Shown here piece after piece: positions 25,555 through 34,469 of a stretch of 43,637 nt of DNA (the stretch's first letter is position 1; the number at the start of each line of letters is the position of its first letter). The position numbers were made by a program, and so were the translations under genes. Source of the DNA: Aphodoplasma sp045541115 (lineage in GTDB: Bacteria > Bacillota > Clostridia > UBA1381 > UMGS1253); contig JAZQIM010000007.1 in assembly GCA_045541115.1 (NCBI GenBank), forward strand, positions 1-43,637. Direction: 5' to 3'. The notes beneath the pieces were generated by a model. It searched no databases, had not been told where the DNA came from, and saw only the letters and a program-made list of their open reading frames with translations.

Positions 25555-26244
25555 TTACATTGTAATTTGCTGACCTACAGTGACGTTTTGCGGATTTGTT
25601 AATTTAACTGTGTGGCGCAATATATATGTAGCGTCTGTAGCGTCTATTCGGTTATTGCCGTCAACATCACCCGCATCTTCATTAAGCGTAACGCCGCTCG
25701 GTAAAGGCGCAGCAACGACACGTCGTAAAATCCAGAGAGCGTCCTGCATATTTACAGTTCCGTTTTTATCAACGTCGCCTGAAATATATGTTGTTCCGGG
25801 AGAAGATGAGGCGATAGAAAAGTATCTTACATCGGTTGTATCGACATCCTCGCCTCCGACGTATATAGCGTATGTTCCGCCGTCTATATCAAATGGAATC
25901 TGGAATGTAACGCTGCACTCACCGTTTTTTCCGGCAACGGACTGGTTCATATATTTTATATGTTCATCCAAAATGTCAGATGCGCCGTCAACATATTTTG
26001 CCATAAGTATCGTTACATCTGCACCGGGAGTAGAAATTGCCGAATTCACTGTAATCAAATCCGACTTTGTAAGTTCAACAGGATTTTGAGCATCTGCTGT
26101 CAGAGTTTTTTCTCCAAAAGCGGTCTGTGCAGTTACCGATGTATTTGAGAGTGTGTTTGCAGCAAGCGTGCTTACAGAGCACAAAAGAAGTGCTACAACA
26201 AGAAAAGCTGATGCCAGCCTTTTTATTTTTGAATTGTAAAACAT
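25555..26244 (-). CDS. Secreted protein with C-terminal type I dockerin
   Basis: A 229-residue exported protein. Residues 1-28 form a signal peptide (basic start, then AFLVVALLLCSVSTLAA). The middle (about 30-150) is a small beta-rich region of unknown type, with repeated hydrophobic strands. The C-terminus is a dockerin with two calcium-binding repeats, GDVDKNGTVNMQDALWILRR and GDVDGNNRIDATDATYILRH, each an EF-hand-like loop plus helix. Dockerins plug into cohesins, so this should attach to a scaffoldin or surface cohesin. I start it at the ATG at 26244, which has AAAGG upstream, rather than the GTG at 26268. No cohesin or catalytic glycosidase domain is in the window. Confidence 0.88.
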   Translation of the reverse strand: MFYNSKIKRLASAFLVVALLLCSVSTLAANTLSNTSVTAQTAFGEKTLTADAQNPVELTKSDLITVNSAISTPGADVTILMAKYVDGASDILDEHIKYMNQSVAGKNGECSVTFQIPFDIDGGTYAIYVGGEDVDTTDVRYFSIASSSPGTTYISGDVDKNGTVNMQDALWILRRVVAAPLPSGVTLNEDAGDVDGNNRIDATDATYILRHTVKLTNPQNVTVGQQITM

Positions 26245-26361
26245 TTTTATCAAAGCCTTTCTGCTCACAAGATTTATGTAGTCATAAATTGCAAGCCGTG
26301 AGCGCAGTTTGCAGTTTCTTCATATGTAAATAATAAAATACAAAAAAATAAAAAGAAAATA

Positions 26362-26390
26362 TTGACAACGCAAAAAATATATGATAATAT
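26362..26390 (+). promoter_or_regulatory. rpoB: Putative sigma-A promoter for rpoBC
   Basis: Perfect TTGACA, 17-base spacer and TAATAT. Transcription would start near 26397, at the left arm of a long inverted repeat. Confidence 0.65.
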
Positions 26391-26394
26391 TGTA

Positions 26395-26487
26395 TATTGC
26401 ATTATAGGCTATAATGAGCGGAGAATGTCCGCAAATTAAACGGATTGCCTATATGCATTGTACCACAGGGGAACAAAAAATGCAATA
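26395..26487 (+). promoter_or_regulatory. Structured RNA leader upstream of rpoB
   Basis: Two pairings share the same 5' segment. 26398-26409 pairs with 26447-26457 (11 bp, one bulged T), enclosing a GCGGA/TCCGC hairpin (26418-26432). Alternatively 26395-26403 pairs perfectly with 26479-26487 (9 bp). Downstream U-rich stretches (26500-26524) lack an obvious terminator stem. It matches no leader class I recognise. Confidence 0.45.
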
Positions 26488-26723
26488 GCTGTTTACAATA
26501 TTTTTGGCGGTGAAGCGTTTTTTGTTTGGTGCTTATTATTTTGTAATTGTGAAAGTTTTTATACATTGAAAAGCAGGGGAGATTTTTCGAACGCAGACGA
26601 AAGCTTCCGTGCGCCGCAGCTTCTTTATAAAGATGAGCTCAGGCCTCTTTCACTCCTGACAGACTATCCTACAAGAGCTTATGGCAAGAAATCTGCATAA
26701 AAATTTAACGAGGTGATATGCTG

Positions 26724-29700
26724 ATGCCACATGAGATAACACTTGGCAAAAACAAACGCATGACTTATTCCAAAATCAAAGAGCCTCTCGAAATGCCAAA
26801 TCTTATTGAGATTCAGAAAAAATCGTATGATTGGTTTTTAGAGTCAGGACTCAAAGAGGTTTTTGAAGATGTTTCGCCGATATGCGATTACACCGGAAAT
26901 CTCGTTTTGGAATTCATTGACTACAAGCTTGACGAAAATCCGAAATATCCTGTCGAGGAGTGCAAGGAACGCGATGCAAACTTCTCTGCCCCGCTTCGCG
27001 TTAAGGCAAGACTTATAAATAAGGAAACGGGAGAAGTAAAAGAGCAGGACATATTTATGGGTGAATTCCCGCTTATGACTGCTCAGGGTACATTCATTAT
27101 AAATGGTGCTGAGCGTGTTGTTGTAAGCCAGCTTGTTCGTTCACCGGGTATGTACTACGGAATGGAACATGACAAGTCCGGTAAGGAGCTTTTTAATGCG
27201 ACTGTTATTCCGTATCGCGGAGCTTGGCTCGAATACGACATTGATGTAAATGACGTATTCTCCATAAAAATTGACAGAACAAGAAAACTTCCCGTTACGA
27301 TGTTTTTGCGCGCAATGGGCGTAGAGACGAACGAACAGATTTATGAAATGTTCGGCGATGACGAGAGAATAAGAGCTACACTTGAAAAAGACAATACAAA
27401 CAGTGAAGAAGCACTTCTTGAAATATACAAAAAGCTCCGTCCGGGAGAAATTGCAAACGCAGAAAGTGCCGCTTCGCTTGTTATGAATATGTTCTTTGAC
27501 CCGAAACGATATGACTTAGCAAAGGTTGGCCGCTTTAAGTATAATCAGAAGATGGCTATTGCAAATCGTGTTAAGGGACAAAAAACAGCATACGATATTA
27601 TTGACCCGCAGACAGGCGAAATCCTTGCATCTGCAGGCGATGTTATCAGCGCACAGACTGCAGAGGCAATCGAAAATGCAGGCATTAACTCTGTTGTTGT
27701 ACTTGTTGAGGATAAGGAAGTAAAAATCTTTTCAAATGGCATGGTTGAGCTTTCTAATTATGTACCGTTTGAGAAGGAAGAGCTAAAAGAGATGGGCTTC
27801 CATACAACCGTAAGACGCAGCGTAATAGAAGAAATTTTGTCACAGCTTGAAGCTGAAGGCAAAAATGATAAAGAAGATATTAAGCACGCACTTATTATGC
27901 GCAGAGATGACCTTATGCCGAAGCACATCATAGTTGATGATATGTTTGCATCGATAAACTACTTCAACAATCTATGCTACGGAATAGGCACACTTGACGA
28001 TATTGACCATTTGGGAAATCGTCGTTTGCGCTGTGTAGGCGAGCTTTTGCAAAATCAGGTAAGAATCGGTCTTTCGCGTATGGAAAGAGGCGTGCGCGAG
28101 AAGATGAACGTACAGGATTTAGACGTTGTAACACCGCAAACACTTATAAATCACCGTCCTGTTGCATCTGCTATAAAAGAATTTTTCGGTTCATCACAGC
28201 TTTCACAGTTTATGGACCAGACAAATCCGCTTGCAGAGCTTACTCACAAGAGAAGACTTTCAGCGCTCGGACCGGGTGGTCTTTCAAGAGAGCGTGCAGG
28301 CTTTGAGGTGCGTGACGTTCACTATACTCACTATGGACGTATGTGTCCTATTGAGTCGCCTGAAGGACCGAACATCGGTCTTATAAGCTCACTTTCGTCT
28401 TTTGCACGAATAAACGAATACGGCTTTATTGAGTCGCCTTACAGAAAGGTTGACAAGCAGACAGGCACAGTTCTTGATGAGGTTGAATATATGACAGCCG
28501 ATGTCGAGGACGGATATACGATTGCACAGGCAAATGAGCCGCTTGATGAAAACAACAAATTTATAGATAAAAAGATTACAGCACGTTATCTGCGCGACTT
28601 CGTAGAAGTACCGCCTAGCGAAATCGATTATATGGACGTATCGCCGAGACAGCTTGTTTCAATCGCTACATCGATGATACCGTTCCTTGAAAACGATGAC
28701 GCTAACCGTGCGCTCATGGGTTCGAACATGCAGCGTCAGGCAGTTCCGCTTATTAAGACGGAATCGCCTATCGTTGGTACGGGTATGGAGTATAAAGCAG
28801 CAAAGGATTCGGGCGTATGTGTGCTTGCAAAGCGTGACGGTGTCGTTACAAAGGTAAGCGCAAATCAGATCGTTATAAAGGGCGATGATGGAACTGTTGA
28901 CACATATAAATTGCTAAAGTTCCTGCGCTCAAACCAGGGAACATGTATAAACCAGCGTCCTATAGTATCAGAGGGCGAGGTTGTTAAAAAAGATGATATT
29001 ATTGCTGACGGTCCTTCGACAAGCAATGGCGAAATCGCTCTTGGTAAAAACGTTCTTATCGGCTTTATGACATGGGAAGGTTATAACTACGAGGACGCTG
29101 TATTGTTAAATGAAAGACTTGTACGCGATGACGTATATACATCTATTCATATTGAAGAGTATGAAGCAGATGCGCGCGATACAAAGCTCGGACCTGAAGA
29201 AATCACACGCGATATTCCAAACGTCGGCGAAGAAGCACTGCGCGACCTCGATGAGCGTGGTATTATTCGCGTCGGCGCCGAAGTACATTCGGGAGATATA
29301 CTTGTAGGTAAGGTTACACCGAAGGGCGAAACAGAGCTTACAGCAGAGGAAAGACTGCTTCGTGCAATCTTCGGTGAGAAAGCCCGCGAAGTACGTGACA
29401 CATCTCTTCGTGTACCGCATGGTGAAGCCGGTGTAATCGTTGATGTTAAAGTATTTACGCGTGAAAACGGTGATGAGCTTGCTCCAGGCGTAAATCAGCT
29501 TGTACGCTGCTATATCGCACAGCGCAGAAAGATTTCTGTCGGCGATAAGATGGCAGGTCGTCACGGTAATAAGGGTGTTATCTCGAGAATTCTTCCTGAA
29601 GAGGATATGCCGTTTTTGCCTGATGGTACACCGCTTGATATTGTACTAAATCCGCTCGGCGTTCCGTCACGTATGAACATTGGACAGGTTCTTGAAGTGC

Positions 29701-30542
29701 ATCTTGGCTATGCGGCAAAACAGCTTGGCTATAAGATTGCAACACCTGTATTCGACGGCGCAAACGAGGAAGATATTGCAAAGGCGCTTGTTGCGGCAGG
29801 ATATGATGAAGACGGAAAGACAGTTCTCTACGATGGCCGTACGGGTGAACCGTTTGATAACCGCGTAACAGTAGGTTATATGTATTATTTGAAACTGCAT
29901 CACCTTGTTGACGACAAAATCCACGCGCGTTCAACAGGCCCATACTCACTCGTTACACAGCAGCCGCTCGGTGGTAAAGCACAGTTTGGTGGACAACGTT
30001 TCGGTGAAATGGAAGTTTGGGCGCTTGAGGCATATGGCGCAGCATACACATTGCAGGAAATTTTGACTGTAAAATCGGACGATGTTGTCGGACGTGTAAA
30101 GACATACGAAGCGATTGTAAAGGGCGAAAATGTGCCTGAACCAGGCATTCCGGAATCGTTTAAGGTTCTTATAAAGGAACTTCAGAGCCTGGCACTCGAC
30201 ATTAAGGTGCTTGACCATAATGGCGAGGAGATGGAGCTTGGCGAGTATTCCGACGAGGACGATATTATAAATCCGCTTTCGGTAAATATTGAGGGTAGCG
30301 AAGATAGCATAAATCCGAACGAAGCATCTTCAAGTGTATATTCGGGCACAAGCAGCGATCTTGATGAAGAGATGGCGTTTGAGTTTGAAGAGGCAGATGA
30401 CGATGATGATGCAGTGTTCGGAGATGAATTTGACGATTTCGACGATCTTGATGAACTTGATGATATCGAGCCTGTTGAAGAAGCCGATGATTTTGATGAT
30501 ATCATCGAAGACCTTGATGCATTACCGGATGATGACGAATAA
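26724..30542 (+). CDS. rpoB: RNA polymerase beta subunit
   Basis: Catalytic beta subunit. 1272 residues from the ATG at 26724, which is better spaced from GAGGTGA than the ATG at 26718. Landmarks: PNLIEIQKKSYDWFL, the rifampicin pocket FFGSSQLSQFMDQTNP followed by ELTHKRRLSALGPGG (wild-type residues throughout), CPIESPEGPNIGL, GHNKGVISRILP-like RHGNKGVISRILPEE, and the C-terminal QPLGGKAQFGGQRFGEMEVW. The odd part is the tail: the last 62 residues (from about 30354) contain 36 Asp/Glu and no Lys/Arg. No rplJ or rplL gene precedes it; it has its own promoter and leader. Followed by rpoC after 88 bases. Confidence 0.98.
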   Translation: MPHEITLGKNKRMTYSKIKEPLEMPNLIEIQKKSYDWFLESGLKEVFEDVSPICDYTGNLVLEFIDYKLDENPKYPVEECKERDANFSAPLRVKARLINKETGEVKEQDIFMGEFPLMTAQGTFIINGAERVVVSQLVRSPGMYYGMEHDKSGKELFNATVIPYRGAWLEYDIDVNDVFSIKIDRTRKLPVTMFLRAMGVETNEQIYEMFGDDERIRATLEKDNTNSEEALLEIYKKLRPGEIANAESAASLVMNMFFDPKRYDLAKVGRFKYNQKMAIANRVKGQKTAYDIIDPQTGEILASAGDVISAQTAEAIENAGINSVVVLVEDKEVKIFSNGMVELSNYVPFEKEELKEMGFHTTVRRSVIEEILSQLEAEGKNDKEDIKHALIMRRDDLMPKHIIVDDMFASINYFNNLCYGIGTLDDIDHLGNRRLRCVGELLQNQVRIGLSRMERGVREKMNVQDLDVVTPQTLINHRPVASAIKEFFGSSQLSQFMDQTNPLAELTHKRRLSALGPGGLSRERAGFEVRDVHYTHYGRMCPIESPEGPNIGLISSLSSFARINEYGFIESPYRKVDKQTGTVLDEVEYMTADVEDGYTIAQANEPLDENNKFIDKKITARYLRDFVEVPPSEIDYMDVSPRQLVSIATSMIPFLENDDANRALMGSNMQRQAVPLIKTESPIVGTGMEYKAAKDSGVCVLAKRDGVVTKVSANQIVIKGDDGTVDTYKLLKFLRSNQGTCINQRPIVSEGEVVKKDDIIADGPSTSNGEIALGKNVLIGFMTWEGYNYEDAVLLNERLVRDDVYTSIHIEEYEADARDTKLGPEEITRDIPNVGEEALRDLDERGIIRVGAEVHSGDILVGKVTPKGETELTAEERLLRAIFGEKAREVRDTSLRVPHGEAGVIVDVKVFTRENGDELAPGVNQLVRCYIAQRRKISVGDKMAGRHGNKGVISRILPEEDMPFLPDGTPLDIVLNPLGVPSRMNIGQVLEVHLGYAAKQLGYKIATPVFDGANEEDIAKALVAAGYDEDGKTVLYDGRTGEPFDNRVTVGYMYYLKLHHLVDDKIHARSTGPYSLVTQQPLGGKAQFGGQRFGEMEVWALEAYGAAYTLQEILTVKSDDVVGRVKTYEAIVKGENVPEPGIPESFKVLIKELQSLALDIKVLDHNGEEMELGEYSDEDDIINPLSVNIEGSEDSINPNEASSSVYSGTSSDLDEEMAFEFEEADDDDDAVFGDEFDDFDDLDELDDIEPVEEADDFDDIIEDLDALPDDDE

Positions 30543-30630
30543 AATCGGGACATGTATGCGATTTGAGCATACGAATTGAAGCAACTGCACAAAATAGCAG
30601 TTTGCACTTATCTAATAGGAGGTTTTTGCG

Positions 30631-33600
30631 TTGGAATTTACAACTTTTGAATCCATAAAAATAGGCCTGGCCTCTCCCGAGAAGATTCGAGAATGGTCAC
30701 ATGGCGAGGTTAAAAAGCCTGAAACAATAAACTACAGAACACTTAAGCCGGAACGCGACGGACTCTTTTGCGAAAGAATCTTCGGACCACAGCGTGACTG
30801 GGAATGTCACTGCGGAAAGTATAAGAAGATTCGCTATAAGGGTATTGTCTGCGACCGATGCGGCGTTGAGGTTACACGCTCAAAGGTACGTCGTGAGAGA
30901 ATGGGACACATTGAGCTTGCAACTCCCGTATCTCATATATGGTACTTTAAGGGAATTCCGTCGAGAATGGGACTTCTTCTTGACATGTCGCCGAAGGTAC
31001 TTGAGCAGATTTTGTATTTTGCCGCGTACGTTGTAATCGATGCCGGAAATACTGGACTTATTGAAAAGTCTGTTATGTCGGAGAAGGATTACCGCGAATG
31101 TGTTGAAAAATACGGTGATAAATTTAAAGCCGGAATGGGCGCAGAAGCAATCAAAGAGCTTTTGCAGAAAATAGATTTAGAAGAGCTTTCAGCTGAACTT
31201 AAAGAGCAGCTTGAAGCAGCTCAGGGACAGAAGAAAATCCGCATAGTAAAGCGTCTTGAGGCTGTAGAGGCATTCCGCCTTTCCGGCAACAAGCCCGAGT
31301 GGATGATTATGGACGTTGTGCCTGTAATCCCACCGGAATTAAGACCTATGGTACAGCTTGACGGCGGAAGATTTGCAACGAGCGATCTAAATGATTTATA
31401 CAGACGAGTTATTAACAGAAATAACCGTCTAAAGAGACTTCTGGATTTACATGCGCCGGACATTATTGTAAGAAACGAAAAGAGAATGTTGCAGGAAGCT
31501 GTAGATGCCCTTATTGACAACGGCAGACGCGGCAGACCTGTTACAGGACCGGGAAATCGTGCACTAAAGTCACTTTCTGATATGCTAAAAGGTAAGCAGG
31601 GACGCTTTAGACAGAACCTTTTGGGTAAGCGTGTTGACTATTCGGGACGTAGCGTTATCGTTGTAGGTCCGGAGCTTAAGCTTTATCAGTGCGGCTTGCC
31701 GAAGGAAATGGCAATTGAATTATTTAAGCCTTTTGTTATGAAGAGACTTGTAGGAGACGGTCTTGCACACAATATTAAGAGTGCAAAGCGTATGGTTGAG
31801 CGTCTCCGTCCTGAAGTATGGGATGTTTTGGAGGATGTTATCAAAGAGCATCCGGTGCTTCTAAACCGTGCTCCTACGCTTCATAGACTTGGCATCCAGG
31901 CGTTTGAGCCTATCTTAGTAGAAGGAAGAGCGCTAAAGCTTCATCCGCTCGTATGTACAGCGTACAACGCTGACTTCGACGGCGACCAGATGGCTGTTCA
32001 CGTTCCGCTTTCACCTGAGGCGCAGGCAGAGGCAAGATTCCTTATGCTTTCTGCAAACAACCTGTTAAAGCCACAGGACGGTAAGCCGGTTACAGTACCG
32101 ACACAGGATATGGTCCTCGGAAGCTACTACCTCACACTTGTTAAAGATGGTGACAAAGGTGAAGGCAAGGTGTTTTCTGATGTTGATGAGGCTATGATGG
32201 CATATCGTAACGGCGAAGTAACGCTTCATGCGCGCATAAAGGTTCGTATGAAGAAGGAAATTGACGGCGTAATGCAGCAGCGTATTATAAATGCAACAGT
32301 CGGTCAGCTTATATTTAATGAACATATCCCGCAGGATCTCGGATTTGTTGACAGAAGTGACCCGGCAAAAGCATTTGACCTTGAATTTACAAAGCTTGCT
32401 ACAAAGAAGCAGCTTGGAGTTATTATTGACAGATGTATCCGTGTTCACGGATTTACAGAGACTGCAGATGTTCTTGATAACATCAAGTCACTCGGCTTTA
32501 AGTTCTCAACACAAGGTGCTATTACAGTCAGCGTATCTGATATTAAGGTACCTGAAGTTAAGAAGGAATATCTTGCAGAGGCAGAAGAACAAGTCGAGAA
32601 AATTACAAAGCAGTTCAGACGTGGTATGCTTGATGACAATGAGCGCTACGACGCAATCATTAAGGTTTGGACAGAAACAAACGACAAGCTTACAAAAGCT
32701 CTTATGGATAACCTTGACGATTTGAATCCGATTTACATGATGGCACATTCCGGTGCCCGTGGTAGCGTAAACCAGATTCGTCAGCTTGCAGGTATGCGTG
32801 GTCTTATGGCTAACACATCAGGTAAGGCGGTCGAAATTCCGATTCGTGCAAACTTCCGTGAAGGTCTAAATGTACTTGAGTACTTTATCTCTACTCACGG
32901 TGCAAGAAAAGGTCTTGCAGATACGGCGCTTCGTACTGCTGACTCGGGTTACCTTACAAGACGTCTTGTTGATGTCAGCCAGGATGTAATTATCCGCAAG
33001 GAAGATTGCGGCACGACAGAAGGCCTTGTTGTAAAAGCTATCAAGGACGGCAACGAAGTTATTGAGCCGCTTGAAGACAGACTCGTTGGCAGATATACTT
33101 GCCACGATGTTGTCGACGAAAAGACAGGCGAAGTTATCGTAGAAAAAGATACTATGATGAGTGAAGATGATGTTAAACGCATTGTTGCAGCAGGCATAGA
33201 GGAAGTTGAAATCAGAAGCATCCTTACATGTAAATGTCCTGTTGGTGTATGCTCGCACTGCTATGGTTCAAACCTTGCAAGCGGCGAGCCTGTGCCGGTG
33301 GGCGAAGCTGTTGGTATTATAGCGGCGCAGTCAATCGGTGAGCCTGGTACACAGCTTACGATGCGTACGTTCCACTCGGGCGGTGTTGCCGGAGACGATA
33401 TCACGCAGGGTCTACCGCGTGTCGAGGAATTGTTTGAGGCAAGAAAGCCAAAGGGCGTTGCAATTATATCTGAAATCGGCGGACGAGTTAAGATTTCCGA
33501 AACAAAGAAACGCCGTGAAATCGTTGTTACTGATGATGAAAGCAAGGAAACGGCAACGTATGTAATTCCCTACGATGCCCGCATACGCGTAAAAGATGAT

Positions 33601-34188
33601 GAAGTCATCGAAAAAGGCGCGTTGCTGACAAGCGGTTCGCTGAATCCGCAGGATATTCTTAGAATTCTTGGAGAAAGAGCGGTTCAAAGCTACCTTACAC
33701 AAGAAGTTCAGAGAGTTTATCGTATGCAGGGTGTTGATATTTCCGATAAGCATATCGAAGTAATCGTACGCCAGATGATGCGCAAGGTTAAGATTGATGA
33801 GTCGGGCGATACGAACTTGTTGATGGGAAGCCTTGTGGATGTATTTGAGTTTGAAAGTGCAAACGAGCAGGCTGTAAAGAATGGCGGAAAGCCGGCAACA
33901 GCTACAATAAACCTTCTCGGTATCACGAAGGCTGCTCTTGCAACTGATTCGTTCTTGTCAGCAGCATCATTCCAGGAAACTACAAGAGTTTTGACGGAAG
34001 CTGCTATTAAGGGCAAGGTTGACCCGCTTCTCGGTCTCAAGGAAAACGTTATCATCGGCAAACTTGTTCCGGCAGGTACCGGTATGAGCATTTATAACGA
34101 TGTGGACGTAAGTATTGAAGGCGAGGAAAAAACTGCTATGGAAAATGCATTTGATGCGGCTATGGCAGAAAGTGATTTGATAGGTTAA
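30631..34188 (+). CDS. rpoC: RNA polymerase beta' subunit
   Basis: Catalytic beta' subunit, 1185 residues, normal for Firmicutes. The N-terminal zinc site is CHCGKYKKIRYKGIVCDRC, the catalytic magnesium loop YNADFDGDQMAVH, and the second zinc site CKCPVGVCSHCYG. LLGKRVDYSGRSVIVVGPEL and MRTFHSGGVAGDDITQGLPR (trigger-loop side) are conserved. Start is TTG at 30631 with AGGAGG nine bases upstream; this weak codon still gives the canonical start MEFTTFESIKIGLASPEKIR. Co-transcribed with rpoB; a strong terminator follows, so rpsL and rpsG are not in the same operon. Confidence 0.98.
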   Translation: MEFTTFESIKIGLASPEKIREWSHGEVKKPETINYRTLKPERDGLFCERIFGPQRDWECHCGKYKKIRYKGIVCDRCGVEVTRSKVRRERMGHIELATPVSHIWYFKGIPSRMGLLLDMSPKVLEQILYFAAYVVIDAGNTGLIEKSVMSEKDYRECVEKYGDKFKAGMGAEAIKELLQKIDLEELSAELKEQLEAAQGQKKIRIVKRLEAVEAFRLSGNKPEWMIMDVVPVIPPELRPMVQLDGGRFATSDLNDLYRRVINRNNRLKRLLDLHAPDIIVRNEKRMLQEAVDALIDNGRRGRPVTGPGNRALKSLSDMLKGKQGRFRQNLLGKRVDYSGRSVIVVGPELKLYQCGLPKEMAIELFKPFVMKRLVGDGLAHNIKSAKRMVERLRPEVWDVLEDVIKEHPVLLNRAPTLHRLGIQAFEPILVEGRALKLHPLVCTAYNADFDGDQMAVHVPLSPEAQAEARFLMLSANNLLKPQDGKPVTVPTQDMVLGSYYLTLVKDGDKGEGKVFSDVDEAMMAYRNGEVTLHARIKVRMKKEIDGVMQQRIINATVGQLIFNEHIPQDLGFVDRSDPAKAFDLEFTKLATKKQLGVIIDRCIRVHGFTETADVLDNIKSLGFKFSTQGAITVSVSDIKVPEVKKEYLAEAEEQVEKITKQFRRGMLDDNERYDAIIKVWTETNDKLTKALMDNLDDLNPIYMMAHSGARGSVNQIRQLAGMRGLMANTSGKAVEIPIRANFREGLNVLEYFISTHGARKGLADTALRTADSGYLTRRLVDVSQDVIIRKEDCGTTEGLVVKAIKDGNEVIEPLEDRLVGRYTCHDVVDEKTGEVIVEKDTMMSEDDVKRIVAAGIEEVEIRSILTCKCPVGVCSHCYGSNLASGEPVPVGEAVGIIAAQSIGEPGTQLTMRTFHSGGVAGDDITQGLPRVEELFEARKPKGVAIISEIGGRVKISETKKRREIVVTDDESKETATYVIPYDARIRVKDDEVIEKGALLTSGSLNPQDILRILGERAVQSYLTQEVQRVYRMQGVDISDKHIEVIVRQMMRKVKIDESGDTNLLMGSLVDVFEFESANEQAVKNGGKPATATINLLGITKAALATDSFLSAASFQETTRVLTEAAIKGKVDPLLGLKENVIIGKLVPAGTGMSIYNDVDVSIEGEEKTAMENAFDAAMAESDLIG

Positions 34189-34199
34189 ACAAAATTATA

Positions 34200-34230
34200 A
34201 AAAGCAGCGCTCATATGCGGCGCTGCTTTT
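34200..34230 (+). terminator. Intrinsic terminator of rpoBC
   Basis: 11-bp GC-rich stem (34200-34210 with 34220-34230) followed by a run of six T, directly after the rpoC stop codon. Confidence 0.92.
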
Positions 34231-34378
34231 TTGTTGTGGGGCAAAATATACAGAAAAGCTTCCTTAATAATATATAACAAATTTTTAGTAAAAAAATATA
34301 AAAATTTTAGTTTTAAGCACAAAAAAATGTGATTTAATAAAAAACATTAAATAATTTGACGATTTCTTAAAAAAAAAC

Positions 34379-34407
34379 TTGACATTGTATTTCTAAAAGG
34401 ATAAAAT
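34379..34407 (+). promoter_or_regulatory. pyrG: Sigma-A promoter for pyrG
   Basis: Perfect TTGACA, 17-base spacer, TAAAAT. The leader is about 55 bases and contains no terminator hairpin, so the attenuation known for Bacillus pyrG is not visible here. Confidence 0.8.
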
Positions 34408-34469
34408 AAGTTAGGTATTAGTTTTTATAAGTATTTTCATATAGACATATAAAAAAAGGATTGGTAAAT

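Larger units (their letters stand above)
26245..26723. other. Long rpoB leader and intergenic region
   Basis: About 480 bases without a convincing gene. An 80-codon frame at 26458-26700 lacks a ribosome-binding site and resembles no known protein. A promoter at 26362-26390 would yield a leader of about 325 bases beginning with a structured segment (26395-26487). Confidence 0.6.

Noticed and set aside
26458..26700. 80-codon plus-strand frame between the dockerin gene and rpoB
   Set aside because: No ribosome-binding site, no recognisable homology, and its start lies inside the structured leader; treated as part of the rpoB untranslated region.
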